Assembly (NCBI GenBank): GCA_035771165.1
Contig: JAWNZC010000122.1
Span: 2,831,501 to 2,895,500, forward strand
Reading direction: 5' to 3'
DNA from: Paragorgia papillata
Lineage: Eukaryota; Cnidaria; Anthozoa; Scleralcyonacea; Coralliidae
Length of the DNA: 64,000 nucleotides
The notes under the pieces are model-generated. The model saw only the letters and a program-made list of their open reading frames with translations. It had not been told where the DNA came from and did no database searches. Within the stretch, counting starts at the first letter, position 1. Every line of letters begins with the position of its first letter. A program made the translations under genes and the position numbers. This document shows positions 11,441 through 24,783 of this stretch, piece by piece.

Positions 11441-11546
11441 CAACGATAAATACGACTTAAAACAGTCACTGAAAAAAGCCTAAAAATTAATACAAAAAGA
11501 CCGAAAAAAGAGGGGGGAAGGGGGGGGGGGGGGGCGGAGTGGCGTT

Positions 11547-12078
11547 AAAAAATGCATATAAAGCGGGCGAGGGGTTGTTGCGTTCATGTATTTCTAGTAT
11601 CAAGATACTTGTCAGCGACATTACTGACCAATAACTATGTCTGTGAACACACAGAACACATCCGAGACGAGTGATCAGACATCAGGAAAGCAAAGAAAGA
11701 CAGTATTATTTCCACACATGTACAGCGTTCAATATGTCAAGTCTCTTCGCCTTATTACACAGCTTCAATGGTTCATGTTTACCTAGAAAGTGTCACCTGC
11801 AAGTTCACTTAATCAACGGCCTGTGCGATTGTAGCGTATATCATATCAAGATACTTGCCAGCGACATTATACTGCCCAATAACTATGTCTGTGAACACAC
11901 AAAACACATCGAAGACGAGAAAGGTCAGTCGAAAAGAAAGAAGGCACATGCAGTCATTGCACTGGTCACATGCATAGATATAGTCGCATGCCTCAGTTTC
12001 GCAAAGCTAATTGGTCAATATCAGGGCGCTTATATACTGGGCGATGCAACGCCAGTCAATTCGCTGATCGATGTGTGA
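11547..12078 (+). other. Locus with TATA-like motif and internally repeated short ORFs, function unknown
   Basis: A GCATATAAAGCGGG motif (about 11553) precedes two related stretches (about 11600-11670 and 11848-11920) that share CAAGATACTTG, CAGCGACATTA and ATAACTATGTCTGTGAACAC. Each contains an ATG opening a frame that starts MSVNTQNTS: the first is 49 codons (11637-11786), the second about 30. A different overlapping frame of 135 codons runs 11671-12078. The duplicate at 50330-50778 keeps these frames with a few replacements, but the duplication is too young for that to prove selection. I do not recognise any family. May be an old decayed gene or pure repeat. Confidence 0.25.
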
Positions 12079-12085
12079 TGCGGAA

Positions 12086-13154
12086 GTAGACTGGCACGAG
12101 CGAGTTTTGAAGAAAATTCGAGCAAAAGCAGCAATTCGTGTATCGGTAGATTATCACTATTTTTTCGTTAAGTTTTTCATGTGAGAAGAAATTGATTGGA
12201 TTTACAGATAAAATATTACTTCTATTACTGCAGCAGTATGTATTTTGTGTAGAAACTAGTGTCAAAGAGAATTTATTTTGGATAATGTCCATGCCTTTTA
12301 ATGCCTTTCATGGAGGCTAAATTTCACCACGAGCGCATTGTACGTTCTTCTACTACCAACGGCTAGAGATTCAGGTATTTTGAAGTTTATTATCTTACTC
12401 TTGTTTGTTAAAATTCTTGTTAAAATCGGAGATGATCATTTTGAGATATCGTGGCTGAAAGTCGACCCTTATCAATGCTTGATTTCTAGCGGTTTAACCT
12501 TTCAAATTTTGTAAGAAATATAAACAAGACGTGTTGTTTTGACATACGGCGATTCTCTTGAACCGTGTCATTGTATTCCTTAAGTTTCCGGACTGTTGAA
12601 ACAAAATTATTGTAATTTCTAAACAGATTCATTTCTTTTTTCGATTTATTATAATACGAGTTTTTGGAAGTATAGTCGGCGCATTGTGTGTTAAAATGTT
12701 GCCAACACCGTGAGATTTTACTGTGACATAGGTAAGAAGTATAATTTTCATATTTGGTAGAAATAAAACAATTTGTGATTGATCAATTTTTTATTTGACC
12801 CTGAAACTTGGTGTACTGTGTGGAAGCAAGAGGTTTCTTCTATCGAACATTGACCTGTGCTTATGCATGGCGTTTGCAAACTTAAAAAAAATATGTCGCG
12901 TCAGGGTTGTAATGTCGTAGGCAAGTTTCAGCAATTCAGTTCAGAGTAAAATAAAACTAACCTTGTCACATATTCTTCCGCGTATATAAAACGAGCTAAA
13001 TCCTCAAAAGAACTTATTTCTTAAATTGGTCAAAGCACGGCCTTATCTATCTTATACAATACCAGCAATTCAATTCATAAGAATCAATTGTACTTGCTCA
13101 TGAAATTTCTTAAGAAATTTTAACTTTGCTTTGCTGTTTCTGTTAAAAACAACC
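12086..13154. other. Duplicated intergenic sequence
   Basis: Matches 50786-51854 with few changes. A CGTATATAAAACGAG motif near 12981 resembles a TATA box but no ORF follows it before the array. No gene supported. Confidence 0.4.
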
Positions 13155-13156
13155 TA

Positions 13157-14885
13157 CAATCTTGGACAATAATGTTGTAACACCCCCTCCCCCCGATTCA
13201 ATGTTGACCGAACTGAAACAATGTTGGACTGGAGTTTCATATAACAACATTGAATCGGGGGGTAGGGGTTGACTGTTACAACTATTATTGTCCAAGATTG
13301 TCCTTGACTGATTTTTCTTAATATTGTATAAAATACAGCTTAAATATGATTTCAATTTGTAAGTTAAAGTCAATAAAGAAATTGTGAAATTTGAGACTGT
13401 TTCGTGCAATTAGTAGAGAGATATTTGCGTTTAAAAATGTATAGATTGCGCTCTACTACGAGGCCCTTTCTTTGTTACTCAATAATATGTACGTCACTAG
13501 AACAGTATTGCGAGAGAAAGTGCATTCTGTCGATGGAAAAAAATGTAGGTTTTGATACTTGGATAACTGTTGAAAGAGAGATGTATTTATAATATTACTA
13601 TTGTTTAGATATGACGCTCATATTTCAGCCGTTGGTTGATAAGTGAGCCCGCTTTAACTGAATCTATATCTGACATTATGACGATTAGGGAAAAACAAGC
13701 ACGGTGTATTTCATTTCATAATAGAACATTTTATTTAAGTTTAAAAATTATTTCCCCAGCTAATACCATCAATGAATTGTTAATGGGAGCATAATTGTTT
13801 TTATATTAAGATTAATAACTTCAAAAACTACAGAAGACCCGCTACCTTGTCGTTGGAAATTTGAGAAATTAACATATTGCGGCACGCGTTTTAGACGAAG
13901 CGAAATCTGGAAGAGGTTGAAATCATTCAATAAATAAATGTAAACGGTTAAGCCTCTTATATAGAATGCTTGTAAAGCCACATTTATTCATATGTAGTTG
14001 GTTTAATTTCCCCTGCGCAGTTATATACCGCCTTATCCAACGGTCTACCACGGTCTACCACGGTCTACCACTACAATATAACAAAATTAATATACATGTA
14101 ATTCCCTTTGAAACCCATGGTAGACCGTGGTAGACCGTGGTAGACCGTTGGATAAGGTGGTATAATTGCGCAGGGGAAATTAAACCAACTGCATATGAAT
14201 AAATGTGGCTTTACAAGCATTCTATAAAAGAGGCTTAAGCTTTACATTTATTTATTCAATGATTTCAACCTCTTCCACATTTCGCTTCGTCTAAGACGCG
14301 TGCCGCAATACGTTAATTTCTCAAATTTCCAAGGACAAGGTAGCGGGTCTTCTGTAGTTTTTGAAGCTATTAATCTTAATGTAAAAATAATTATTCTCCC
14401 ATTGACAATTCATTGATAGCATTAGCTGGGGAAATAATTTGTAAACTTAAATAAAATGTTCTATTATGAAATGAAATACACCGTGCTTGTTTTCCCCCAA
14501 TCATCATAATGTCAGATATAGATTCAGTTAAAGCGGCTCAGATATCAATCACCCAACGGGAAATATGAGCGTCATATCTAAACTATAGTAATATTATAAA
14601 TACATCTCTCTTTCAACAGTTATCCAAGTATCGAAACCTACATTTTTTCCACGGACAGAATGCACTTTCTCTCGTAATACTGTTCTAGTGACGTAGATAT
14701 TATTGAGTAACAAAGAAAGAGCCTCGTAGTAGAGCGCAATCTATACATTTTTTAAACGCAAATATCTCTCTACTAATTGCACGAAACAGTCTCAAATTTC
14801 ACAATTTCTTTATTGACTTTAATTTACAAATTGAAATCATATTTTAGCTGTATTTTATACAATATTAAGAAAAATCAGTCCAGGA
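13157..14885. repeat. Array unit 1 (M1 13157-13300, P1 13301-14885)
   Basis: M1 arms are about 50 bp (CAATCTTGGACAATAAT ... GATTCAATGTTG) with a ~36-bp loop. P1 has arms 13301-14070 and 14117-14885 around a ~46-bp loop. Three 10-bp CGGTCTACCA repeats lie just left of the loop and three GGTAGACCGT-type repeats just right of it. Unit 1 has an extra A near 13940 and lacks one G near 14537 relative to the others. Confidence 0.9.
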
Positions 14886-16614
14886 CAATCTTGGACAATA
14901 ATGTTGTAACACCCCCTCCCCCCGATTCAATGTTGACCGAACTGAAACAATGTTGGACTGGAGTTTCATATAACAACATTGAATCGGGGGGTAGGGGTTG
15001 ACTGTTACAACTATTATTGTCCAAGATTGTCCTTGACTGATTTTTCTTAATATTGTATAAAATACAGCTTAAATATGATTTCAATTTGTAAGTTAAAGTC
15101 AATAAAGAAATTGTGAAATTTGAGACTGTTTCGTGCAATTAGTAGAGAGATATTTGCGTTTAAAAATGTATAGATTGCGCTCTACTACGAGGCCCTTTCT
15201 TTGTTACTCAATAATATGTACGTCACTAGAACAGTATTGCGAGAGAAAGTGCATTCTGTCGATGGAAAAAAATGTAGGTTTTGATACTTGGATAACTGTT
15301 GAAAGAGAGATGTATTTATAATATTACTATTGTTTAGATATGACGCTCATATTTCAGCCGTTGGTTGATAAGTGAGCCCGCTTTAACTGAATCTATATCT
15401 GACATTATGACGATTAGGGAAAAACAAGCACGGTGTATTTCATTTCATAATAGAACATTTTATTTAAGTTTAAAAATTATTTCCCCAGCTAATACCATCA
15501 ATGAATTGTTAATGGGAGCATAATTGTTTTTATATTAAGATTAATAACTTCAAAAACTACAGAAGACCCGCTACCTTGTCGTTGGAAATTTGAGAAATTA
15601 ACATATTGCGGCACGCGTTTTAGACGAAGCGAAATCTGGAAGAGGTTGAAATCATTCAATAAATAAATGTAACGGTTAAGCCTCTTATATAGAATGCTTG
15701 TAAAGCCACATTTATTCATATGTAGTTGGTTTAATTTCCCCTGCGCAGTTATATACCGCCTTATCCAACGGTCTACCACGGTCTACCACGGTCTACCACT
15801 ACAATATAACAAAATTAATATACATGTAATTCCCTTTGAAACCCATGGTAGACCGTGGTAGACCGTGGTAGACCGTTGGATAAGGTGGTATAATTGCGCA
15901 GGGGAAATTAAACCAACTGCATATGAATAAATGTGGCTTTACAAGCATTCTATAAAAGAGGCTTAAGCTTTACATTTATTTATTCAATGATTTCAACCTC
16001 TTCCACATTTCGCTTCGTCTAAGACGCGTGCCGCAATACGTTAATTTCTCAAATTTCCAAGGACAAGGTAGCGGGTCTTCTGTAGTTTTTGAAGCTATTA
16101 ATCTTAATGTAAAAATAATTATTCTCCCATTGACAATTCATTGATAGCATTAGCTGGGGAAATAATTTGTAAACTTAAATAAAATGTTCTATTATGAAAT
16201 GAAATACACCGTGCTTGTTTTCCCCCAATCATCATAATGTCAGATATAGATTCAGTTAAAGCGGGCTCAGATATCAATCACCCAACGGGAAATATGAGCG
16301 TCATATCTAAACTATAGTAATATTATAAATACATCTCTCTTTCAACAGTTATCCAAGTATCGAAACCTACATTTTTTCCACGGACAGAATGCACTTTCTC
16401 TCGTAATACTGTTCTAGTGACGTAGATATTATTGAGTAACAAAGAAAGAGCCTCGTAGTAGAGCGCAATCTATACATTTTTTAAACGCAAATATCTCTCT
16501 ACTAATTGCACGAAACAGTCTCAAATTTCACAATTTCTTTATTGACTTTAATTTACAAATTGAAATCATATTTTAGCTGTATTTTATACAATATTAAGAA
16601 AAATCAGTCCAGGA
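14886..16614. repeat. Array unit 2 (M2 14886-15029, P2 15030-16614)
   Basis: 1729 bp; taken as the reference form. M2 is flanked by CAGTCCAGGA on the left and TCCTTGACTG on the right, so inside the array M sits at the centre of a larger palindrome. Confidence 0.9.
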
Positions 16615-18344
16615 CAATCTTGGACAATAATGTTGTAACACCCCCTCCCCCCGATTCAATGTTGACCGAACTGAAACAATGTTGGACTGGAGTTTCATAT
16701 AACAACATTGAATCGGGGGGTAGGGGTTGACTGTTACAACTATTATTGTCCAAGATTGTCCTTGACTGATTTTTCTTAATATTGTATAAAATACAGCTTA
16801 AATATGATTTCAATTTGTAAGTTAAAGTCAATAAAGAAATTGTGAAATTTGAGACTGTTTCGTGCAATTAGTAGAGAGATATTTGCGTTTAAAAATGTAT
16901 AGATTGCGCTCTACTACGAGGCCCTTTCTTTGTTACTCAATAATATGTACGTCACTAGAACAGTATTGCGAGAGAAAGTGCATTCTGTCGATGGAAAAAA
17001 ATGTAGGTTTTGATACTTGGATAACTGTTGAAAGAGAGATGTATTTATAATATTACTATTGTTTAGATATGACGCTCATATTTCAGCCGTTGGTTGATAA
17101 GTGAGCCCGCTTTAACTGAATCTATATCTGACATTATGACGATTAGGGAAAAACAAGCACGGTGTATTTCATTTCATAATAGAACATTTTATTTAAGTTT
17201 AAAAATTATTTCCCCAGCTAATACCATCAATGAATTGTTAATGGGAGCATAATTGTTTTTATATTAAGATTAATAACTTCAAAAACTACAGAAGACCCGC
17301 TACCTTGTCGTTGGAAATTTGAGAAATTAACATATTGCGGCACGCGTTTTAGACGAAGCGAAATCTGGAAGAGGTTGAAATCATTCAATAAATAAATGTA
17401 ACGGTTAAGCCTCTTATATAGAATGCTTGTAAAGCCACATTTATTCATATGTAGTTGGTTTAATTTCCCCTGCGCAGTTATATACCGCCTTATCCAACGG
17501 TCTACCACGGTCTACCACGGTCTACCACTACAATATAACAAAATTAATATACATGTAATTCCCTTTGAAACCCATGGTAGACCGTGGTAGACCGTGGTAG
17601 ACCGTTGGATAAGGTGGTATAATTGCGCAGGGGAAATTAAACCAACTGCATATGAATAAATGTGGCTTTACAAGCATTCTATAAAAGAGGCTTAAGCTTT
17701 ACATTTATTTATTCAATGATTTCAACCTCTTCCACATTTCGCTTCGTCCTAAGACGCGTGCCGCAATACGTTAATTTCTCAAATTTCCAAGGACAAGGTA
17801 GCGGGTCTTCTGTAGTTTTTGAAGCTATTAATCTTAATGTAAAAATAATTATTCTCCCATTGACAATTCATTGATAGCATTAGCTGGGGAAATAATTTGT
17901 AAACTTAAATAAAATGTTCTATTATGAAATGAAATACACCGTGCTTGTTTTCCCCCAATCATCATAATGTCAGATATAGATTCAGTTAAAGCGGGCTCAG
18001 ATATCAATCACCCAACGGGAAATATGAGCGTCATATCTAAACTATAGTAATATTATAAATACATCTCTCTTTCAACAGTTATCCAAGTATCGAAACCTAC
18101 ATTTTTTCCACGGACAGAATGCACTTTCTCTCGTAATACTGTTCTAGTGACGTAGATATTATTGAGTAACAAAGAAAGAGCCTCGTAGTAGAGCGCAATC
18201 TATACATTTTTTAAACGCAAATATCTCTCTACTAATTGCACGAAACAGTCTCAAATTTCACAATTTCTTTATTGACTTTAATTTACAAATTGAAATCATA
18301 TTTTAGCTGTATTTTATACAATATTAAGAAAAATCAGTCCAGGA
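16615..18344. repeat. Array unit 3 (M3 16615-16758, P3 16759-18344)
   Basis: 1730 bp. Extra C near 17749 (CGTCCTAAG instead of CGTCTAAG). Confidence 0.9.
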
Positions 18345-20074
18345 CAATCTTGGACAATAATGTTGTAACACCCCCTCCCCCCGATTCAATGTTGACCGAA
18401 CTGAAACAATGTTGGACTGGAGTTTCATATAACAACATTGAATCGGGGGGTAGGGGTTGACTGTTACAACTATTATTGTCCAAGATTGTCCTTGACTGAT
18501 TTTTCTTAATATTGTATAAAATACAGCTTAAATATGATTTCAATTTGTAAGTTAAAGTCAATAAAGAAATTGTGAAATTTGAGACTGTTTCGTGCAATTA
18601 GTAGAGAGATATTTGCGTTTAAAAATGTATAGATTGCGCTCTACTACGAGGCCCTTTCTTTGTTACTCAATAATATGTACGTCACTAGAACAGTATTGCG
18701 AGAGAAAGTGCATTCTGTCGATGGAAAAAAAATGTAGGTTTTGATACTTGGATAACTGTTGAAAGAGAGATGTATTTATAATATTACTATTGTTTAGATA
18801 TGACGCTCATATTTCAGCCGTTGGTTGATAAGTGAGCCCGCTTTAACTGAATCTATATCTGACATTATGACGATTAGGGAAAAACAAGCACGGTGTATTT
18901 CATTTCATAATAGAACATTTTATTTAAGTTTAAAAATTATTTCCCCAGCTAATACCATCAATGAATTGTTAATGGGAGCATAATTGTTTTTATATTAAGA
19001 TTAATAACTTCAAAAACTACAGAAGACCCGCTACCTTGTCGTTGGAAATTTGAGAAATTAACATATTGCGGCACGCGTTTTAGACGAAGCGAAATCTGGA
19101 AGAGGTTGAAATCATTCAATAAATAAATGTAACGGTTAAGCCTCTTATATAGAATGCTTGTAAAGCCACATTTATTCATATGTAGTTGGTTTAATTTCCC
19201 CTGCGCAGTTATATACCGCCTTATCCAACGGTCTACCACGGTCTACCACGGTCTACCACTACAATATAACAAAATTAATATACATGTAATTCCCTTTGAA
19301 ACCCATGGTAGACCGTGGTAGACCGTGGTAGACCGTTGGATAAGGTGGTATAATTGCGCAGGGGAAATTAAACCAACTGCATATGAATAAATGTGGCTTT
19401 ACAAGCATTCTATAAAAGAGGCTTAAGCTTTACATTTATTTATTCAATGATTTCAACCTCTTCCACATTTCGCTTCGTCTAAGACGCGTGCCGCAATACG
19501 TTAATTTCTCAAATTTCCAAGGACAAGGTAGCGGGTCTTCTGTAGTTTTTGAAGCTATTAATCTTAATGTAAAAATAATTATTCTCCCATTGACAATTCA
19601 TTGATAGCATTAGCTGGGGAAATAATTTGTAAACTTAAATAAAATGTTCTATTATGAAATGAAATACACCGTGCTTGTTTTCCCCCAATCATCATAATGT
19701 CAGATATAGATTCAGTTAAAGCGGGCTCAGATATCAATCACCCAACGGGAAATATGAGCGTCATATCTAAACTATAGTAATATTATAAATACATCTCTCT
19801 TTCAACAGTTATCCAAGTATCGAAACCTACATTTTTTCCACGGACAGAATGCACTTTCTCTCGTAATACTGTTCTAGTGACGTAGATATTATTGAGTAAC
19901 AAAGAAAGAGCCTCGTAGTAGAGCGCAATCTATACATTTTTTAAACGCAAATATCTCTCTACTAATTGCACGAAACAGTCTCAAATTTCACAATTTCTTT
20001 ATTGACTTTAATTTACAAATTGAAATCATATTTTAGCTGTATTTTATACAATATTAAGAAAAATCAGTCCAGGA
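18345..20074. repeat. Array unit 4 (M4 18345-18488, P4 18489-20074)
   Basis: 1730 bp. Extra A in the A run near 18730. Confidence 0.9.
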
Positions 20075-21803
20075 CAATCTTGGACAATAATGTTGTAACA
20101 CCCCCTCCCCCCGATTCAATGTTGACCGAACTGAAACAATGTTGGACTGGAGTTTCATATAACAACATTGAATCGGGGGGTAGGGGTTGACTGTTACAAC
20201 TATTATTGTCCAAGATTGTCCTTGACTGATTTTTCTTAATATTGTATAAAATACAGCTTAAATATGATTTCAATTTGTAAGTTAAAGTCAATAAAGAAAT
20301 TGTGAAATTTGAGACTGTTTCGTGCAATTAGTAGAGAGATATTTGCGTTTAAAAATGTATAGATTGCGCTCTACTACGAGGCCCTTTCTTTGTTACTCAA
20401 TAATATGTACGTCACTAGAACAGTATTGCGAGAGAAAGTGCATTCTGTCGATGGAAAAAAATGTAGGTTTTGATACTTGGATAACTGTTGAAAGAGAGAT
20501 GTATTTATAATATTACTATTGTTTAGATATGACGCTCATATTTCAGCCGTTGGTTGATAAGTGAGCCCGCTTTAACTGAATCTATATCTGACATTATGAC
20601 GATTAGGGAAAAACAAGCACGGTGTATTTCATTTCATAATAGAACATTTTATTTAAGTTTAAAAATTATTTCCCCAGCTAATACCATCAATGAATTGTTA
20701 ATGGGAGCATAATTGTTTTTATATTAAGATTAATAACTTCAAAAACTACAGAAGACCCGCTACCTTGTCGTTGGAAATTTGAGAAATTAACATATTGCGG
20801 CACGCGTTTTAGACGAAGCGAAATCTGGAAGAGGTTGAAATCATTCAATAAATAAATGTAACGGTTAAGCCTCTTATATAGAATGCTTGTAAAGCCACAT
20901 TTATTCATATGTAGTTGGTTTAATTTCCCCTGCGCAGTTATATACCGCCTTATCCAACGGTCTACCACGGTCTACCACGGTCTACCACTACAATATAACA
21001 AAATTAATATACATGTAATTCCCTTTGAAACCCATGGTAGACCGTGGTAGACCGTGGTAGACCGTTGGATAAGGTGGTATAATTGCGCAGGGGAAATTAA
21101 ACCAACTGCATATGAATAAATGTGGCTTTACAAGCATTCTATAAAAGAGGCTTAAGCTTTACATTTATTTATTCAATGATTTCAACCTCTTCCACATTTC
21201 GCTTCGTCTAAGACGCGTGCCGCAATACGTTAATTTCTCAAATTTCCAAGGACAAGGTAGCGGGTCTTCTGTAGTTTTTGAAGCTATTAATCTTAATGTA
21301 AAAATAATTATTCTCCCATTGACAATTCATTGATAGCATTAGCTGGGGAAATAATTTGTAAACTTAAATAAAATGTTCTATTATGAAATGAAATACACCG
21401 TGCTTGTTTTCCCCCAATCATCATAATGTCAGATATAGATTCAGTTAAAGCGGGCTCAGATATCAATCACCCAACGGGAAATATGAGCGTCATATCTAAA
21501 CTATAGTAATATTATAAATACATCTCTCTTTCAACAGTTATCCAAGTATCGAAACCTACATTTTTTCCACGGACAGAATGCACTTTCTCTCGTAATACTG
21601 TTCTAGTGACGTAGATATTATTGAGTAACAAAGAAAGAGCCTCGTAGTAGAGCGCAATCTATACATTTTTTAAACGCAAATATCTCTCTACTAATTGCAC
21701 GAAACAGTCTCAAATTTCACAATTTCTTTATTGACTTTAATTTACAAATTGAAATCATATTTTAGCTGTATTTTATACAATATTAAGAAAAATCAGTCCA
21801 GGA
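20075..21803. repeat. Array unit 5 (M5 20075-20218, P5 20219-21803)
   Basis: 1729 bp; no difference from unit 2 noticed by eye. Confidence 0.9.
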
Positions 21804-23532
21804 CAATCTTGGACAATAATGTTGTAACACCCCCTCCCCCCGATTCAATGTTGACCGAACTGAAACAATGTTGGACTGGAGTTTCATATAACAACATTGA
21901 ATCGGGGGGTAGGGGTTGACTGTTACAACTATTATTGTCCAAGATTGTCCTTGACTGATTTTTCTTAATATTGTATAAAATACAGCTTAAATATGATTTC
22001 AATTTGTAAGTTAAAGTCAATAAAGAAATTGTGAAATTTGAGACTGTTTCGTGCAATTAGTAGAGAGATATTTGCGTTTAAAAATGTATAGATTGCGCTC
22101 TACTACGAGGCCCTTTCTTTGTTACTCAATAATATGTACGTCACTAGAACAGTATTGCGAGAGAAAGTGCATTCTGTCGATGGAAAAAAATGTAGGTTTT
22201 GATACTTGGATAACTGTTGAAAGAGAGATGTATTTATAATATTACTATTGTTTAGATATGACGCTCATATTTCAGCCGTTGGTTGATAAGTGAGCCCGCT
22301 TTAACTGAATCTATATCTGACATTATGACGATTAGGGAAAAACAAGCACGGTGTATTTCATTTCATAATAGAACATTTTATTTAAGTTTAAAAATTATTT
22401 CCCCAGCTAATACCATCAATGAATTGTTAATGGGAGCATAATTGTTTTTATATTAAGATTAATAACTTCAAAAACTACAGAAGACCCGCTACCTTGTCGT
22501 TGGAAATTTGAGAAATTAACATATTGCGGCACGCGTTTTAGACGAAGCGAAATCTGGAAGAGGTTGAAATCATTCAATAAATAAATGTAACGGTTAAGCC
22601 TCTTATATAGAATGCTTGTAAAGCCACATTTATTCATATGTAGTTGGTTTAATTTCCCCTGCGCAGTTATATACCGCCTTATCCAACGGTCTACCACGGT
22701 CTACCACGGTCTACCACTACAATATAACAAAATTAATATACATGTAATTCCCTTTGAAACCCATGGTAGACCGTGGTAGACCGTGGTAGACCGTTGGATA
22801 AGGTGGTATAATTGCGCAGGGGAAATTAAACCAACTGCATATGAATAAATGTGGCTTTACAAGCATTCTATAAAAGAGGCTTAAGCTTTACATTTATTTA
22901 TTCAATGATTTCAACCTCTTCCACATTTCGCTTCGTCTAAGACGCGTGCCGCAATACGTTAATTTCTCAAATTTCCAAGGACAAGGTAGCGGGTCTTCTG
23001 TAGTTTTTGAAGCTATTAATCTTAATGTAAAAATAATTATTCTCCCATTGACAATTCATTGATAGCATTAGCTGGGGAAATAATTTGTAAACTTAAATAA
23101 AATGTTCTATTATGAAATGAAATACACCGTGCTTGTTTTCCCCCAATCATCATAATGTCAGATATAGATTCAGTTAAAGCGGGCTCAGATATCAATCACC
23201 CAACGGGAAATATGAGCGTCATATCTAAACTATAGTAATATTATAAATACATCTCTCTTTCAACAGTTATCCAAGTATCGAAACCTACATTTTTTCCACG
23301 GACAGAATGCACTTTCTCTCGTAATACTGTTCTAGTGACGTAGATATTATTGAGTAACAAAGAAAGAGCCTCGTAGTAGAGCGCAATCTATACATTTTTT
23401 AAACGCAAATATCTCTCTACTAATTGCACGAAACAGTCTCAAATTTCACAATTTCTTTATTGACTTTAATTTACAAATTGAAATCATATTTTAGCTGTAT
23501 TTTATACAATATTAAGAAAAATCAGTCCAGGA
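21804..23532. repeat. Array unit 6 (M6 21804-21947, P6 21948-23532)
   Basis: 1729 bp; no difference from unit 2 noticed by eye. Confidence 0.9.
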
Positions 23533-23675
23533 CAATCTTGGACAATAATGTTGTAACACCCCCTCCCCCCGATTCAATGTTGACCGAAATGAGACAATGT
23601 TGGACTGGAGTTTCATATAACAACATTGAATCGGGGGGAGGGGTTGACTGTTACAACTATTATTGTCCAAGATTG
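23533..23675. mobile_element. Terminal M7 copy of the 144-bp palindromic MITE
   Basis: 143 bp. It differs from M1-M6 by a few bases (GAAATGAGACAATG in the loop, GGGGGGAGGGG without TA). It ends at CCAAGATTG and is followed by the TA duplication, then the flanking sequence GCTCGAGCTG. Confidence 0.9.
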
Positions 23676-23677
23676 TA

Positions 23678-24780
23678 GCTCGAGCTGCTATCTGAAAGCA
23701 ATCAACCTGCAGCATTTGTTGAATCTATACCAACCAATCTTCAACAGAAGATTATTAGATTTACAAACTGTAACATGTTAATTCAAGGTGCTGTATGTTA
23801 AATCATTACATGATAACTATCAAATCCTAAATCCAAGAAATGAGTACCAGTTCTAAGCATACTCGATATGATTATTATGCCTTATTGCCTCTTTATCACT
23901 GTCAACTGTCTATCAAGTGGTTGAGTAATTACTCTCTGACAAGCATATATCTTTTCATTTTTACAGTCTTTAGGAATGTTTACTTCCAGTTGACCAAAAA
24001 TGCTGCAGAATTTGCTGGAGGATAGTTTTTTAGTGAAAAACAGTCAGTTCTAAAGAATTTGTGGTATTGGTGGAAAAATGATTTGTTCCCATGAGTGGTT
24101 TGTTTTTGCAAAAGTTTTCTTCAAGTCAAGCAGTTAACTGCTTTCTTCTTCACCTTCAACTTCATGAAAACAAGCTTGAAAGTCTTGAAATAACTCTGAG
24201 ATGTACAATTCACAAATTCTTATTTTAAACCAAATTTAGTGGAATCCAATGCTGGTGCTAGTGCCAATGTAATAATTTTTTATTTATTTATCTACTTTGT
24301 GTAAAAAATAGTTCCCAGAGTTTGTAAATAGTTATTAAATTTTTAATGAAAATACTTGAACCAGTTGTGCTCTCAATGTTGAATGCTTTGATACCTTTAT
24401 ATCTTCACTATTAGTGTCATCCAACTCAAACTTGAAATATTTTTTAAATCCACTTTGCTAGCCATATTTATGGTTTTGTTTCAATTTTATTTTAATATAT
24501 TACCGCTTTATAACGATTCATACCTAGTTAGTTTAATAACCCTCTGATACCCAAGCAAAAAATTGTTGATAACAACCGCTGACCGGTGAATATCAATTAC
24601 TCGTTGCCAGGCCCCGCATCACACGTCGATCCGCTCTCCCATTGCCGTTGCACCGCCCGGTATATAAGCGCCCTGGTCAATATCACAAGCGGCCGCGCAG
24701 AGGACTAATAACGCGTCGCAAGAAAATAAAAATAATCGCGAAACCTAGACTCGTCTACCTGCGGTAGCCCGAGTAATTAG
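23678..24780. other. Duplicated intergenic sequence
   Basis: Matches 51857-52955. At 24595-24690 it contains, in reverse complement, the same GGGCGCTTATATA / GTGTGATGCGG block seen at 12010-12085. A 61-codon frame at 23840 is conserved in the duplicate but has no recognised domain. No gene called. Confidence 0.4.
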
Positions 24781-24783
24781 AGA

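Larger units (their letters stand above)
13157..23675. mobile_element. 10.5-kb tandem array of alternating palindromes (M-P)x6-M in a TA site
   Basis: Six units of 1729-1730 bp, each a 144-bp palindromic element M plus a 1585-1586-bp long inverted repeat P, closed by a seventh M. The block begins CAATCTTGGACAATAATG at 13157 and ends with its reverse complement at 23675. TA precedes (13155-13156) and follows (23676-23677). The duplicated segment has the intact empty site AACCTA-GGTCGAGCTG at 51851-51866. Units differ from each other by only a few single bases, while the two arms inside P differ at many positions, so P existed before the array grew. Repeated frames of 62-93 codons have no recognisable domain. 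TA target choice is shared with Tc1/mariner-type MITEs. Confidence 0.9.

Noticed and set aside
13301..23532. Repeated 62-93-codon ORFs in the array
   Set aside because: They fall in both arms and both strands of a palindrome, have no recognisable domain and are repeated only because the DNA is repeated.
13157..23675. Palindromes as sequencing hairpin artefacts
   Set aside because: Arms differ from each other at many sites while units agree, the boundaries are a TA duplication, and an empty site exists. A missed-adapter artefact would give near-identical arms. Copy number still needs long-read support.
13157..23675. CRISPR array
   Set aside because: Unit size (1.73 kb) and the eukaryotic context exclude it; no short direct repeats with unique spacers occur anywhere in the window.
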